DNA of 9,543 nt from CAZDML01 sp964506645. Lineage in GTDB: Bacteria; Elusimicrobiota; Elusimicrobia; 2-01-FULL-59-12. Location of the stretch: contig CAZDML010000081.1 in the NCBI GenBank assembly GCA_964506645.1, positions 1-9,543 of the forward strand, given 5' to 3'. Numbering within the stretch: position 1 is the first letter of the stretch; the number at the start of each line of letters is the position of its first letter. The translations under genes and the position numbers were made by a program. The notes under the pieces were generated by a model that made no database searches, was not told the origin of the DNA, and saw nothing but the letters and a program-made list of their open reading frames with translations. This document shows positions 1 to 6,738 of the stretch, piece by piece.

Positions 1-126
1 TCCGTCGTGTATGGGGAGCCCGTCTACGTCAAGGCAGGAGACAATCTCGTGGACATGGCCGAACTCATGAAAGGCAAACTCAACGATGTGACTCGCGAAG
101 CGGACCGCCTGGTCGCTTCTGCATAG
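1..126 (+). CDS. C-terminal end of probable DUF374 lysophospholipid acyltransferase (partial)
   Basis: Frame 1 is open from the left edge to a TAG stop at 124-126, giving the last 41 residues of a plus-strand protein. The visible peptide has a VVYGEPVYV stretch, then an amphipathic helix with KLNDVTREADRL. This resembles the end of DUF374-type lysophospholipid acyltransferases, which close with a 'yGePi' strand and a helix containing 'lt.Ead'. Such proteins are membrane-associated acyltransferases related to the LpxL/PlsC group. The catalytic HX4D region would lie upstream, outside the window, so the family call rests on a short tail. It is the only gene on the plus strand and runs convergently into queG, overlapping its last 47 bp. 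The reading frame is clear; the function is moderately supported. Confidence 0.55.
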   Translation, partial: SVVYGEPVYVKAGDNLVDMAELMKGKLNDVTREADRLVASA

Positions 127-1063
127 AGAAATACGCTTCAACTCCCTTCGCATTGCGCTGCATGCCTGCCCGTCCTGCCCGCATAAACGGCGTACCCGAA
201 AATTGAGCCGCAAACTCTTCATCCGTCTGCATCGCTAAAAGCTGTTCCAATGAAATGAGCGGTGGCCGTGCAACAAGGTCTGGGACAGGGGTCGGCGGCA
301 CACGCGTGTTATGAGGGCAGACCTCCTGACAGACATCGCATCCAAAAAGCCAGTCTTGCGTTTTGTCTGCGAGTGCAGGGTCGACCGGTTTATCCGATTC
401 AATGGTGAGGTAGGCAATGCACTTGCGCGCATCAAGCTCATAGGGAGCTTTGAACGCCTGTGTCGGACAGGCATCGAGACACAAACGGCAGGTCCCGCAC
501 GTGCGCACATCAGGCGCATCTGTGGGAAGTTCAAGACTGGTAACGACACTGGCCAGAAACACCCACGACCCCAGCCCCTTCGTGATCACCATCGTATTTT
601 TCCCCACAAAACCCAGCCCTGCGCGCTGAGCGGCCGCTCGCTCTAAAAACGGTCCCGTGTCCACCATGCTGCGGCATTCGACGCCTGGTGCGAGCGCTTC
701 CATGTAACGTGTCAGAGACTCCAAGCGTTTGCGAATGAGCTTGTGGTAATCCTTTCCCCAGGCGTATCGGGCGACGCGCGGCTGCGCTTGGCCTTCGTTG
801 TAATAATTCATCGCCAAGGCAATGACACTGCGGGCATTGGGGAGGATTTTTTTAGGGTCCGAGCGTTTCGCGGGGTCGGCGGACAGGTAGTCCATCTCGC
901 CATGGTGACCGCCGGCCAACCATGTTTCGAGATGAACGCCTTCTTTTTCAAACGGGAGAGCAGTCGTCACACCCACACGCGAAAACCCTAGGGACTGTGC
1001 GTAAGCGGTGATATCGCGTTTTAGTGTCGGACCATCTGCAGGAATTGATGCACGCTGTCGCAT
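80..1063 (-). CDS. queG: Epoxyqueuosine reductase QueG
   Basis: Reduces epoxyqueuosine to queuosine at the wobble base of GUN-anticodon tRNAs, the last step of queuosine synthesis; a cobalamin and double [4Fe-4S] enzyme of the cytoplasm. The 327-residue protein has the family's DTGP motif (D135, matching the catalytic Asp134 of E. coli) followed by ERAAAQRAGLGFVGKN. It then has a ferredoxin-type CxxCxxCxxxCP cluster (C189, C192, C195, C199) and a second set GCDVCQEVCP (C242, C245, C249), with C215 between. It ends soon after the conserved 'lRN' segment, so the C-terminal HEAT-like extension of longer homologues such as the 379-residue E. coli protein is missing; short forms are known. The ATG at 1063 lies 43 bp inside the preceding hydrolase gene. 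No in-frame ATG, GTG or TTG lies between it and the conserved N-terminal helix. Its 3' end overlaps the convergent plus-strand gene. Confidence 0.95.
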   Translation of the reverse strand: MRQRASIPADGPTLKRDITAYAQSLGFSRVGVTTALPFEKEGVHLETWLAGGHHGEMDYLSADPAKRSDPKKILPNARSVIALAMNYYNEGQAQPRVARYAWGKDYHKLIRKRLESLTRYMEALAPGVECRSMVDTGPFLERAAAQRAGLGFVGKNTMVITKGLGSWVFLASVVTSLELPTDAPDVRTCGTCRLCLDACPTQAFKAPYELDARKCIAYLTIESDKPVDPALADKTQDWLFGCDVCQEVCPHNTRVPPTPVPDLVARPPLISLEQLLAMQTDEEFAAQFSGTPFMRAGRAGMQRNAKGVEAYFSMQKRPGGPLRESHR

Positions 1064-1689
1064 AAGAGAAACGGATTGGTCTTGCGTTCTTTTTCGATGG
1101 TATTACAAGAGGTCGCCCCGTAATCATGTCCGGGATAGAACACCGTAGACCCGTCGAGTTTTTTAATTTTGTTCAAGCTTTCAAAAAGCGCTTTGGGGTC
1201 GGAATACGGAAAATCTGCACGGCCAATCGTTCCCACAAATAGCGTATCCCCTGTAAAAATGACCGTTTGGCCCTGAAACTGCACTTTCATAAAGCGGGAA
1301 CCGGGCGTATGCCCTGGAATCGGGATGAACTCGACGTCCAAAGCACCGATTTTGATGCGATCCCCCGTAAATACGTTTGTGACTTTGCCTTTTGGAATGA
1401 CAAAACCACCCATTCCTTCGGCAATAAAATCATCCCATTCTTTTTTTTCACAGCAAACGACCGCGCCCGTCGCCCCCACGATGTCCTCGGTGCCGTTGAT
1501 ATGGTCGTAATGGCCATGGGTCAAGAAAATGTGCGTAATTTTGTAGCCGTCTTCCTTGGCTTGGGCCAGAAGCACCTTGGGATTCCACGCCGGGTCGACC
1601 ACAATGGCTTCTTTGGACGCCGGATCGCCCACCAGGTAGGCATAATTCTGCATCGGTCCGACTTCGATTTGTTTTAGGTATAAGCTCAT
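1021..1689 (-). CDS. Metallo-beta-lactamase-fold hydrolase, glyoxalase II-like (YcbL type)
   Basis: A 222-residue single-domain binuclear metal hydrolase. It carries the full metal-binding set: THGHYDH (H58, H60, D62, H63), H127 in PGHTPG, D148 in TGDTLF and H188 in YPGHDYG. The GTIGRADF segment and the NPFL near the C-terminus match compact glyoxalase II-like proteins of the YcbL type. The separate C-terminal glutathione-binding domain of classical GloB (about 250 residues) is not present, so hydrolysis of S-lactoylglutathione is possible but not shown; another thioester substrate is equally open. Persulfide dioxygenase (ETHE1-like) is the main alternative and is less likely from the motif spacing. 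The frame is open up to an ATG at 1746, but I chose the ATG at 1689 because homologues begin at about this point (MSLYLKQIEVGPMQNYAY) and the extra 19 residues look non-conserved. It overlaps queG by 43 bp and follows namZ by 71 bp. Confidence 0.88.
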   Translation of the reverse strand: MSLYLKQIEVGPMQNYAYLVGDPASKEAIVVDPAWNPKVLLAQAKEDGYKITHIFLTHGHYDHINGTEDIVGATGAVVCCEKKEWDDFIAEGMGGFVIPKGKVTNVFTGDRIKIGALDVEFIPIPGHTPGSRFMKVQFQGQTVIFTGDTLFVGTIGRADFPYSDPKALFESLNKIKKLDGSTVFYPGHDYGATSCNTIEKERKTNPFLLCDSVHQFLQMVRH

Positions 1690-1760
1690 AAAAAATATCG
1701 CCTGCTGGGTCGCGAGTCGGGGTATTTCCCTCGATCGCCCTATCAAACTACGCTCACGCT
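1690..1760 (-). other. 71-bp intergenic gap, the largest in the array, with a weak hairpin
   Basis: This is the only gap above 22 bp between minus-strand genes. Read on the minus strand it can fold TCG-A-GGG / CCC-CGA around an AAATA loop (1717-1734), six pairs with one bulged A. A run of six T lies just before the hydrolase ATG, but it is separated from the hairpin by about 20 nt, so this is not a standard intrinsic terminator. I see no convincing -35/-10 pair. It may only be a spacer, or it may lower or separate expression of the last two genes. Confidence 0.35.
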
Positions 1761-2978
1761 TTACGGATATAAAAGGTACTTCCCGCGGTCTTTGGTGAAT
1801 TCTTCGGCGCTTTTGTGAAACATGGCCATAATCTCGGCGGGTGTTTTGCCGGACTTATACATCTCTTCGAAATCTCGTGTGCCCGTCACGCGCGCCACTT
1901 CGTCCCAGCGCAGTTCAAATTGTTTTTCATGAAGATGGCGCAGGGCACAGGAGAACGTGATGAAGAGATCGGATGTCCGCAGTTCGTGACGTTTACGGGA
2001 AACTTTAAAGCGCACGCCATGACAAAGTTGGCCTTGGTAAATGTCTTTGGTAGGCGTAAAAGCCACTTTTTTAAACGTCACACCCGGCAGACGCGCCGCT
2101 TCCAGAATTTCCAGGAGCGCTTTACTGTCGATCCAGGGCGCCCCGATCACCTCAAAAGGGGTCTCTGTTCCTCTTCCCACGGAGAGATTGGTTGCTTCAA
2201 ACATGCCAATCCCCGAATACAGCAAGGCCTGGCGGGGCGTCTGGATGTTGGGAGAAGGCGGTGTAAATGTGAGATCGGTATTTTCCCAGAACATGTCCCG
2301 CTTCCAGTTCAGCATCGGAATTACAATCAAATTGGCACGCACGTTGGCGGTCTGGTTGTACCAGCCGGCGAGTTCCCCGGCTGTTAATCCGTGCCGGACG
2401 GGGACTTCGTAGTATGCCGTGAAATGCCGGTACTTCGGATTCAACACCGGTCCCTCCACGATGGAACCGCTGACGGGATTGGGCCGGTCAAGCACCATAA
2501 ATTCAATCTTTCGCTGTGCCGCGGCTTCCATGGCCAGACCCATGGTAGTGAGAAAGGTGTAGTAGCGCGCTCCGACGTCCTGCATATCAAACACCAGAAC
2601 ATCGATGGCATTGAGCATTTCGGAGGTCGGTGTTTGTGTAGCGCCGTAAAGGCTGTACACCGGTAGATGGGTTCGGGTATCCAGGCCGTCTTTGATCTGG
2701 AGTCCGCCTTCAACATTCCCACGAATACCGTGTTCGGGAGAAAAGAGCGCTACCAGCTTGACGCCTCGGGCTTTGGCCAGCACATCGGCCGTACTACGCC
2801 CCACGGAATCTTTACCGGTTTGGTTGGTGATCAGACCGACTTGTTTGCCCTGCAACGGAGCGAAGTTTTGGGATTCAAGAACGTCGATTCCGAGATGAAC
2901 CGAGTCCCCCGCGTAGGAGGACATACAGAGAAGAGAAAGAAGAAAGGCCGCGCGGGGGAAGGTGAACCCACGAATCAC
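1761..2978 (-). CDS. namZ: Exported exo-beta-N-acetylmuramidase NamZ (DUF1343, GH171)
   Basis: A DUF1343 protein of 405 residues. Characterised members (NamZ, family GH171) remove N-acetylmuramic acid from the non-reducing ends of peptidoglycan fragments during wall turnover and MurNAc recovery. Visible signatures are VGLITNQTG (47-55), LFSPEHGIRG (78-87, the motif with the conserved Glu and His), FDMQDVGARYYTF (130-142), LDRPNP (163-168) and the HGLTAGE segment near 196. The N-terminus has an Arg, a hydrophobic core (about 11-19) and a likely signal peptidase I site after SSYA (residue 23), so the protein is exported, probably to the periplasm. The cysteine in the core does not sit in a proper lipobox. 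The start is GTG at 2978, three bases after the cimA TAG, with a weak GGAAAA upstream. No other MurNAc-recycling gene (murQ, nagZ, amgK) is in view, so its place here may reflect only operon packing. Confidence 0.9.
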   Translation of the reverse strand: MIRGFTFPRAAFLLSLLCMSSYAGDSVHLGIDVLESQNFAPLQGKQVGLITNQTGKDSVGRSTADVLAKARGVKLVALFSPEHGIRGNVEGGLQIKDGLDTRTHLPVYSLYGATQTPTSEMLNAIDVLVFDMQDVGARYYTFLTTMGLAMEAAAQRKIEFMVLDRPNPVSGSIVEGPVLNPKYRHFTAYYEVPVRHGLTAGELAGWYNQTANVRANLIVIPMLNWKRDMFWENTDLTFTPPSPNIQTPRQALLYSGIGMFEATNLSVGRGTETPFEVIGAPWIDSKALLEILEAARLPGVTFKKVAFTPTKDIYQGQLCHGVRFKVSRKRHELRTSDLFITFSCALRHLHEKQFELRWDEVARVTGTRDFEEMYKSGKTPAEIMAMFHKSAEEFTKDRGKYLLYP

Positions 2979-2981
2979 GCG

Positions 2982-4574
2982 CTATTTTCCACGCCGCTTG
3001 GCGCGGCTATTCGAGTACTTTAAAAGTTTGTATTCGAGTGCATCGACAAGTGCCAGCCACGAGGCATCGATGACATTGGTCGAAACACCCATCGTTGCCC
3101 ATTCATGGCCCTGTTTATCACGGGACTCGATCATGACACGCACCATCGCAGCTGTGCCCGCCGCCGCATTCACCACACGGACTTTATAGTCCATCAGAGA
3201 CATGTCAGTAAGAACTGGATAAAATTTTTCGAGCGCTTTACGAAGGCCATTATCCAGAGCGTTCACCGGCCCGTCCCCTTCGGCGACCGTATGTTGTTCT
3301 TTGCCGTTGACTTTGATTTTTACGGTCACTTCGCAGGCAAGTGGTCGGCTGGGATCTTTTTCCACCACCACGTGATAACTCACCAAATCAAAATAAGGTT
3401 TGTAGTGGCCCAGTGCTTTCTGCACCAGCAGTTCAAACGAGGCCTCGGCGCCTTCAAAGTGGTAGCCTTCCGCTTCTTTTTTCTTCACAGCAGCCAAAAT
3501 GGCTTTGCCTGCGGCATCGTCCTTGGCCCAGGCCTTCTTCATCTCCTCTCCTTTGAGCAGGACATTGCTCTTACCGGAGAGTTCGGAGATCAGGATGCGG
3601 TGTTTGTTGCCCACCAGTTCAGGTTTGATGTGTTCGTAGGTCGATGCCAGACGCGCCACCGCCGAGACGTGGATGCCACCTTTATGCGCAAAGGCCGAAT
3701 TCCCAACGTAGGGCTGACGGTCGTTCGGCGCCAGGTTCGCGAGTTCCGCAATTAAGCGCGATGTTTCCGTAAGCGCATGCAACTGGGCATCGGTCATGAC
3801 TTTAAAACCCATCTTGAGCTGCAAATTAGGGAGAACCACGGTGAGATCGGCATTGCCGCAGCGTTCACCAATACCGTTCATTGTTCCTTGCACGAGCACA
3901 CACCCTGCATCGACCGCTGCCAGGGTATTGGCCACGGCGCAGCCGGAATCGTTGTGCGCGTGGATGCCCAACTCGACGCTTGGAAATTCGCGACGAACGG
4001 CACGGACGCCTTCCGTGATGCGTCCAGGAAGACAGCCGCCGTTGGTATCACAGAGGGTCAGATTATCGGCACCCGCGGCGACGGCCGCATGCAGCGTCTG
4101 CATCGCATAGTAGGGGTTAGCACGGTAACCGTCAAAGAAGTGCTCGGCGTCGTAGATGACCTCGCGCTTCTTGGATTTCAAATATTTCACCGTATCGCGG
4201 ATCATGGCAAGGTTTTCATCGAGTGTCGTCTGCAGCGCGTGCGTCACATGCAGGTCCCACGTCTTCCCAAAGATGCAGGCCACCGGGGTCTGCGCATCCA
4301 GAATGGCTTTTAAATTGGGATCTTGTGCGACCGGTGTATTTTTACGGCGCGTCGAACCAAATGCGGTGATACGCGCACTCTTGTAGTGGTGCTTTTTGGC
4401 ATCTTTAAAAAATTGGATGTCTTTGGGGTTGGAACCCGGCCAGCCGCCTTCGATATAGTGCATCCCCAGGCCATCCAAGGCCAGGGAAATTCGGAACTTA
4501 TCATGGGCGGAATAGGTAACCCCTTCCGCCTGCGATCCGTCCCGCAGTGTTGTATCGAAGATTTTTAGTTTCAT
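2982..4574 (-). CDS. cimA: (R)-citramalate synthase CimA
   Basis: Condenses pyruvate with acetyl-CoA to (R)-citramalate, which LeuCD and LeuB convert to 2-oxobutyrate. This supplies isoleucine without threonine deaminase. The 530-residue length is typical of the long CimA form. The N-terminal HMGL-like TIM barrel starts with FDTTLRDGSQ (6-15, metal ligand D12) and contains IEGGWPGSNP (41-50), CDTNGG (175-180), the metal-binding HAHND (205-209), and GIGERCGNADL (234-244). The linker segment FAHKGGIHVSA (295-305) follows. From about residue 375 to 515 is a LeuA-type dimer domain, the site of end-product feedback in this family. GGWPG and the FGSTRR near 72-77 favour CimA over 2-isopropylmalate or homocitrate synthase. 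Its ATG shares bases with the lysC stop in an ATGA overlap, so it is probably translationally coupled to lysC. namZ follows after 3 bp. Confidence 0.95.
   Translation of the reverse strand: MKLKIFDTTLRDGSQAEGVTYSAHDKFRISLALDGLGMHYIEGGWPGSNPKDIQFFKDAKKHHYKSARITAFGSTRRKNTPVAQDPNLKAILDAQTPVACIFGKTWDLHVTHALQTTLDENLAMIRDTVKYLKSKKREVIYDAEHFFDGYRANPYYAMQTLHAAVAAGADNLTLCDTNGGCLPGRITEGVRAVRREFPSVELGIHAHNDSGCAVANTLAAVDAGCVLVQGTMNGIGERCGNADLTVVLPNLQLKMGFKVMTDAQLHALTETSRLIAELANLAPNDRQPYVGNSAFAHKGGIHVSAVARLASTYEHIKPELVGNKHRILISELSGKSNVLLKGEEMKKAWAKDDAAGKAILAAVKKKEAEGYHFEGAEASFELLVQKALGHYKPYFDLVSYHVVVEKDPSRPLACEVTVKIKVNGKEQHTVAEGDGPVNALDNGLRKALEKFYPVLTDMSLMDYKVRVVNAAAGTAAMVRVMIESRDKQGHEWATMGVSTNVIDASWLALVDALEYKLLKYSNSRAKRRGK
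4571..4574 (-). promoter_or_regulatory. ATGA stop-start overlap, lysC to cimA
   Basis: The lysC TGA and the cimA ATG share bases (ATGA). The region just upstream is A-rich (a run of Lys codons) with no clear Shine-Dalgarno, so cimA translation probably depends on ribosomes finishing lysC. Confidence 0.8.
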
Positions 4575-5056
4575 TTTTTCTTTTTGTCGAGTTGGAATGC
4601 CTTATGCAGCACTTTCACGGCCTCATCCACCTGCGCGCGCTGAATAATGCAGGAGATTTTAATCTCGGATGTCGAAATCATCTGAATGTTGATCTTATTT
4701 TTTGCCAGAGCTTTAAACATCGTTGCTGCCACGCCCGGGTGACTGCGCATACCAACTCCGACGATAGCGATCTTGGCGACGTCCGGATTATGCGTTACTT
4801 CGTAGGCTTTGAGCTGCTTGCGTACTTTTTCGAGTACGGGCAGGGCTTTTTTGAGATCACTCACGCCCATGGTGAAGGAAATGTCGTTCTTGCGTTCGGC
4901 CGCTGCGGACTGAATAATCATGTCCACGTTCACGCCGACTTTGGCCAACGCATTAAAAATGATCGCCGCGATTCCCGGGCGGTCCGGCACATCGACCACC
5001 GAGACTTTGGCTTGATGACGGTCAAACGCAATACCTGAAACAACGACTTCTTCCAT
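4571..5056 (-). CDS. lysC: Probable internally initiated aspartokinase beta subunit (in-frame within lysC)
   Basis: Codon 249 of lysC is an ATG preceded by a perfect AGGAGG with 8-nt spacing, better placed than the site before the full-length start. Starting there gives a 161-residue protein made only of the two ACT domains. In Bacillus subtilis aspartokinase II and Corynebacterium glutamicum LysC, an in-frame internal start at nearly the same codon yields a beta subunit of about 160-170 residues, assembling as alpha2-beta2 with an ACT-mediated effector site. The codons making the signal (CAG GAG GTT, for Gln-Glu-Val) could be written with synonymous codons lacking it, so the motif is not forced by the protein. 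Expression itself cannot be shown from sequence. Confidence 0.65.
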   Translation of the reverse strand: MEEVVVSGIAFDRHQAKVSVVDVPDRPGIAAIIFNALAKVGVNVDMIIQSAAAERKNDISFTMGVSDLKKALPVLEKVRKQLKAYEVTHNPDVAKIAIVGVGMRSHPGVAATMFKALAKNKINIQMISTSEIKISCIIQRAQVDEAVKVLHKAFQLDKKKK

Positions 5057-5800
5057 TTTGGAAACCTCCTGATGAACTCGCGTCCCGTGTGCGTCGGAAA
5101 ACGTCGAGCGCACCTCGAAAACAACATTATACTTCTTGGCTACTTCGACCGACCGGCCCTGCATCACCTGAGCACCAGACCCCGCTAGTTCGAGCATCTC
5201 GTCATACGAGATTTCATCGAGTTTTCGGGCATCCGACACCACGCGGGGATCGGTCGTGTAGACACCAAGAACGTCCGTATAAATTTCACACAAGTCGGCT
5301 TTGAGTGCTGCCGCCAGAGCAATCGCCGTTAAATCGCTGCCGCCGCGGCCCAGGGTCGTAATATCCTGATTACGGTTCAGCCCCTGAAATCCAGCCACCA
5401 CCACTATTTTCCCATTGGAAACCTCTTCATGGATCTTCACCGGCTTAATATGGGTGATACGTGCTTTCGTGTGCGACTTATCGGCAAAAATTCCCGCCTG
5501 TGGACCGGTGAGCGAGATCGCATCGTGGCCCTGATGTTTTAGCGCCATACACAACAGCGCGATCGAGGCCTGTTCGCCCGTGGCCAAAAGCATATCGAGT
5601 TCGCGCTCGTCTGGCTGCTCCGTAATTTTGGCAGCCATTTCCAGCAAATCGTCGGTCATGTCGCCCGGAGCCGACACCACCACGACGGGGTCGTACCCTT
5701 CCTTCTGCTTGCTGATAATGCGCCCAGCCACATGTTTCATTTTGTCGGCATTGGCGACAGAGCTTCCGCCGAACTTCATCACGACGAGTTTTCGAGTCAT
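4571..5800 (-). CDS. lysC: Aspartate kinase (alpha subunit / full length)
   Basis: Phosphorylates aspartate to 4-phospho-aspartate, the first committed step to lysine, threonine, methionine and diaminopimelate. The 409-residue protein has the kinase motifs KFGGSSVAN (9-17), VVVSAPGDMTDDLL (40-53), TLGRGGSDLTAIALA (149-163) and YTDVLGVYTTDPR (174-186). Two ACT domains follow, one near 264-330 (PDRPG) and one near 343-405 (SHPG, ending MISTSEIKISCI). It has no homoserine dehydrogenase fusion. This is the LysC type with a paired ACT unit, the form usually inhibited by lysine and/or threonine; the effector cannot be read from sequence. The frame stays open to 5842, but I chose the ATG at 5800: it gives the family N-terminus (MTRKLVVMKFGG) and forms an ATGA overlap with the thrB stop. 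A GGGGA sits 10 nt upstream, a rather distant ribosome site. An internal start for a beta subunit is annotated separately. Confidence 0.96.
   Translation of the reverse strand: MTRKLVVMKFGGSSVANADKMKHVAGRIISKQKEGYDPVVVVSAPGDMTDDLLEMAAKITEQPDERELDMLLATGEQASIALLCMALKHQGHDAISLTGPQAGIFADKSHTKARITHIKPVKIHEEVSNGKIVVVAGFQGLNRNQDITTLGRGGSDLTAIALAAALKADLCEIYTDVLGVYTTDPRVVSDARKLDEISYDEMLELAGSGAQVMQGRSVEVAKKYNVVFEVRSTFSDAHGTRVHQEVSKMEEVVVSGIAFDRHQAKVSVVDVPDRPGIAAIIFNALAKVGVNVDMIIQSAAAERKNDISFTMGVSDLKKALPVLEKVRKQLKAYEVTHNPDVAKIAIVGVGMRSHPGVAATMFKALAKNKINIQMISTSEIKISCIIQRAQVDEAVKVLHKAFQLDKKKK
5065..5070 (-). promoter_or_regulatory. Internal Shine-Dalgarno AGGAGG inside lysC
   Basis: Read on the minus strand: AGGAGG, then TTTCCAAA (8 nt), then the ATG at 5056-5054. 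It matches the anti-Shine-Dalgarno core fully and is the strongest initiation signal I found in the window. It decides the proposed beta-subunit start. Confidence 0.7.
5797..5800 (-). promoter_or_regulatory. ATGA stop-start overlap, thrB to lysC
   Basis: The thrB TGA and the lysC ATG share bases (ATGA on the minus strand). This is a classic translational coupling junction and supports the 5800 start of lysC. Confidence 0.8.
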
Positions 5801-6738
5801 CGGTACCGTATCCCCTTGTCTTCCAACGTTAAATTGATCCACTTGCTGGCGATCCCATGTGCGGCAAATCGCTTCTGCATCGCTTCCCCCACCACTTTGA
5901 CGGTGGCCCCCGGCTTGGTGAGCGCCAGCACACAGGACCCTGCACCAGAGAGTGCCGCGCCGTAGGCGCCTGCCTTCTTGGCCTGCACCAGCACTTCATT
6001 AAAACCCGGCAGGAGTGACGCGCGGGCGGGTTGATGCAAGACATCGTCCATCGCAAAACCAAGCCACTCGTACTGCTTCTGCAAAATCGATCCCAGAAGG
6101 AACATCGCATGCGATGATGTAAACACTGCGGCAGACAATGGAATACGGCTGGGAAGCACGCGCCGCGCTTCGGAGGTAGCGATCTGTTTCTCGGGAACAC
6201 ACACCACGGCGCGCAAATCTTTCGGCGCCTTAAATTTTAAATACCGCGTCCGTTTGTCAATCATACCGGACACACAAAATCCGCCGACCAGCGCGGGAAC
6301 GACATTATCGGGATGACCTTCAATCCCCACGGCTAAATCGAGAAGCGCTTGTTCCGGGAGAGGTTCACCGCAGAGCCTGTTAGCGGCGGCAAGTCCCGCA
6401 ATGGTCGTTGCGGAGCTTGACCCCAATCCGCGCGCCAGCGGAATTCGATTACGCATACGGACCTTCAACTGTGAAGGCCATTGGCGTACCCGTTCAAAGA
6501 CGCGATAGGCCGATCGAATAACAAGATTGGAAGCATCGCGTGGAATATCGGCCGCGCCTTCGCCTTCAATCGTCATCTGCAGGACAGGCTTTTTGACCAG
6601 TGCCTGCGGCGGTGCCATCACGGCTTCAAACGTGACTTCGTTGTACAGGCTCACAGCCACACCCAACACATCAAACCCCGGACCGAGGTTTGCGCTGGTG
6701 GCAGGAACGGAGACGGTAATTTTTTTAACTTTAGACAT
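5797..6738 (-). CDS. thrB: Homoserine kinase
   Basis: GHMP-family kinase that phosphorylates L-homoserine to O-phosphohomoserine, substrate of threonine synthase. The 313-residue length fits the family. It shows the N-terminal VSVPATSANLGPGFDVLG (9-26), the phosphate-binding loop PLARGLGSSSA (100-110), EGHPDNVVPAL (140-150) and the C-terminal GHMP motif LSGAGSCVLAL (263-273). The first of these motifs, with NLGPGFD, is characteristic of ThrB among GHMP kinases; it excludes mevalonate kinase or IspE as the better match. The ATG overlaps the thiE TAA by 8 bp and its TGA overlaps the lysC ATG as ATGA. This places the kinase for homoserine directly before the kinase for aspartate. Homoserine dehydrogenase (hom) and threonine synthase (thrC) are not in the window. 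Confidence 0.96.
   Translation of the reverse strand: MSKVKKITVSVPATSANLGPGFDVLGVAVSLYNEVTFEAVMAPPQALVKKPVLQMTIEGEGAADIPRDASNLVIRSAYRVFERVRQWPSQLKVRMRNRIPLARGLGSSSATTIAGLAAANRLCGEPLPEQALLDLAVGIEGHPDNVVPALVGGFCVSGMIDKRTRYLKFKAPKDLRAVVCVPEKQIATSEARRVLPSRIPLSAAVFTSSHAMFLLGSILQKQYEWLGFAMDDVLHQPARASLLPGFNEVLVQAKKAGAYGAALSGAGSCVLALTKPGATVKVVGEAMQKRFAAHGIASKWINLTLEDKGIRYR

Noticed and set aside
318..330. AGGAGG on the minus strand inside queG
   Set aside because: It falls in the codons for the conserved CQEVCP motif and no start codon follows at a usable distance.
1690..1746. Upstream extension of the metallo-hydrolase by 19 residues (ATG at 1746)
   Set aside because: Residues look non-conserved and homologues begin near MSLYLKQIE; the ATG at 1689 gives the family length.
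1815..2387. Plus-strand open frame of 190 codons opposite namZ
   Set aside because: Antisense shadow of the DUF1343 gene; no motif, and the minus-strand protein is clearly real.
3105..3755. Plus-strand open frame of 216 codons opposite cimA
   Set aside because: Antisense to an intact CimA, no domain features, composition of a shadow frame.
5801..5842. Upstream extension of lysC by 14 residues
   Set aside because: It would overlap thrB by 46 bp; the ATGA junction start at 5800 matches the family N-terminus.
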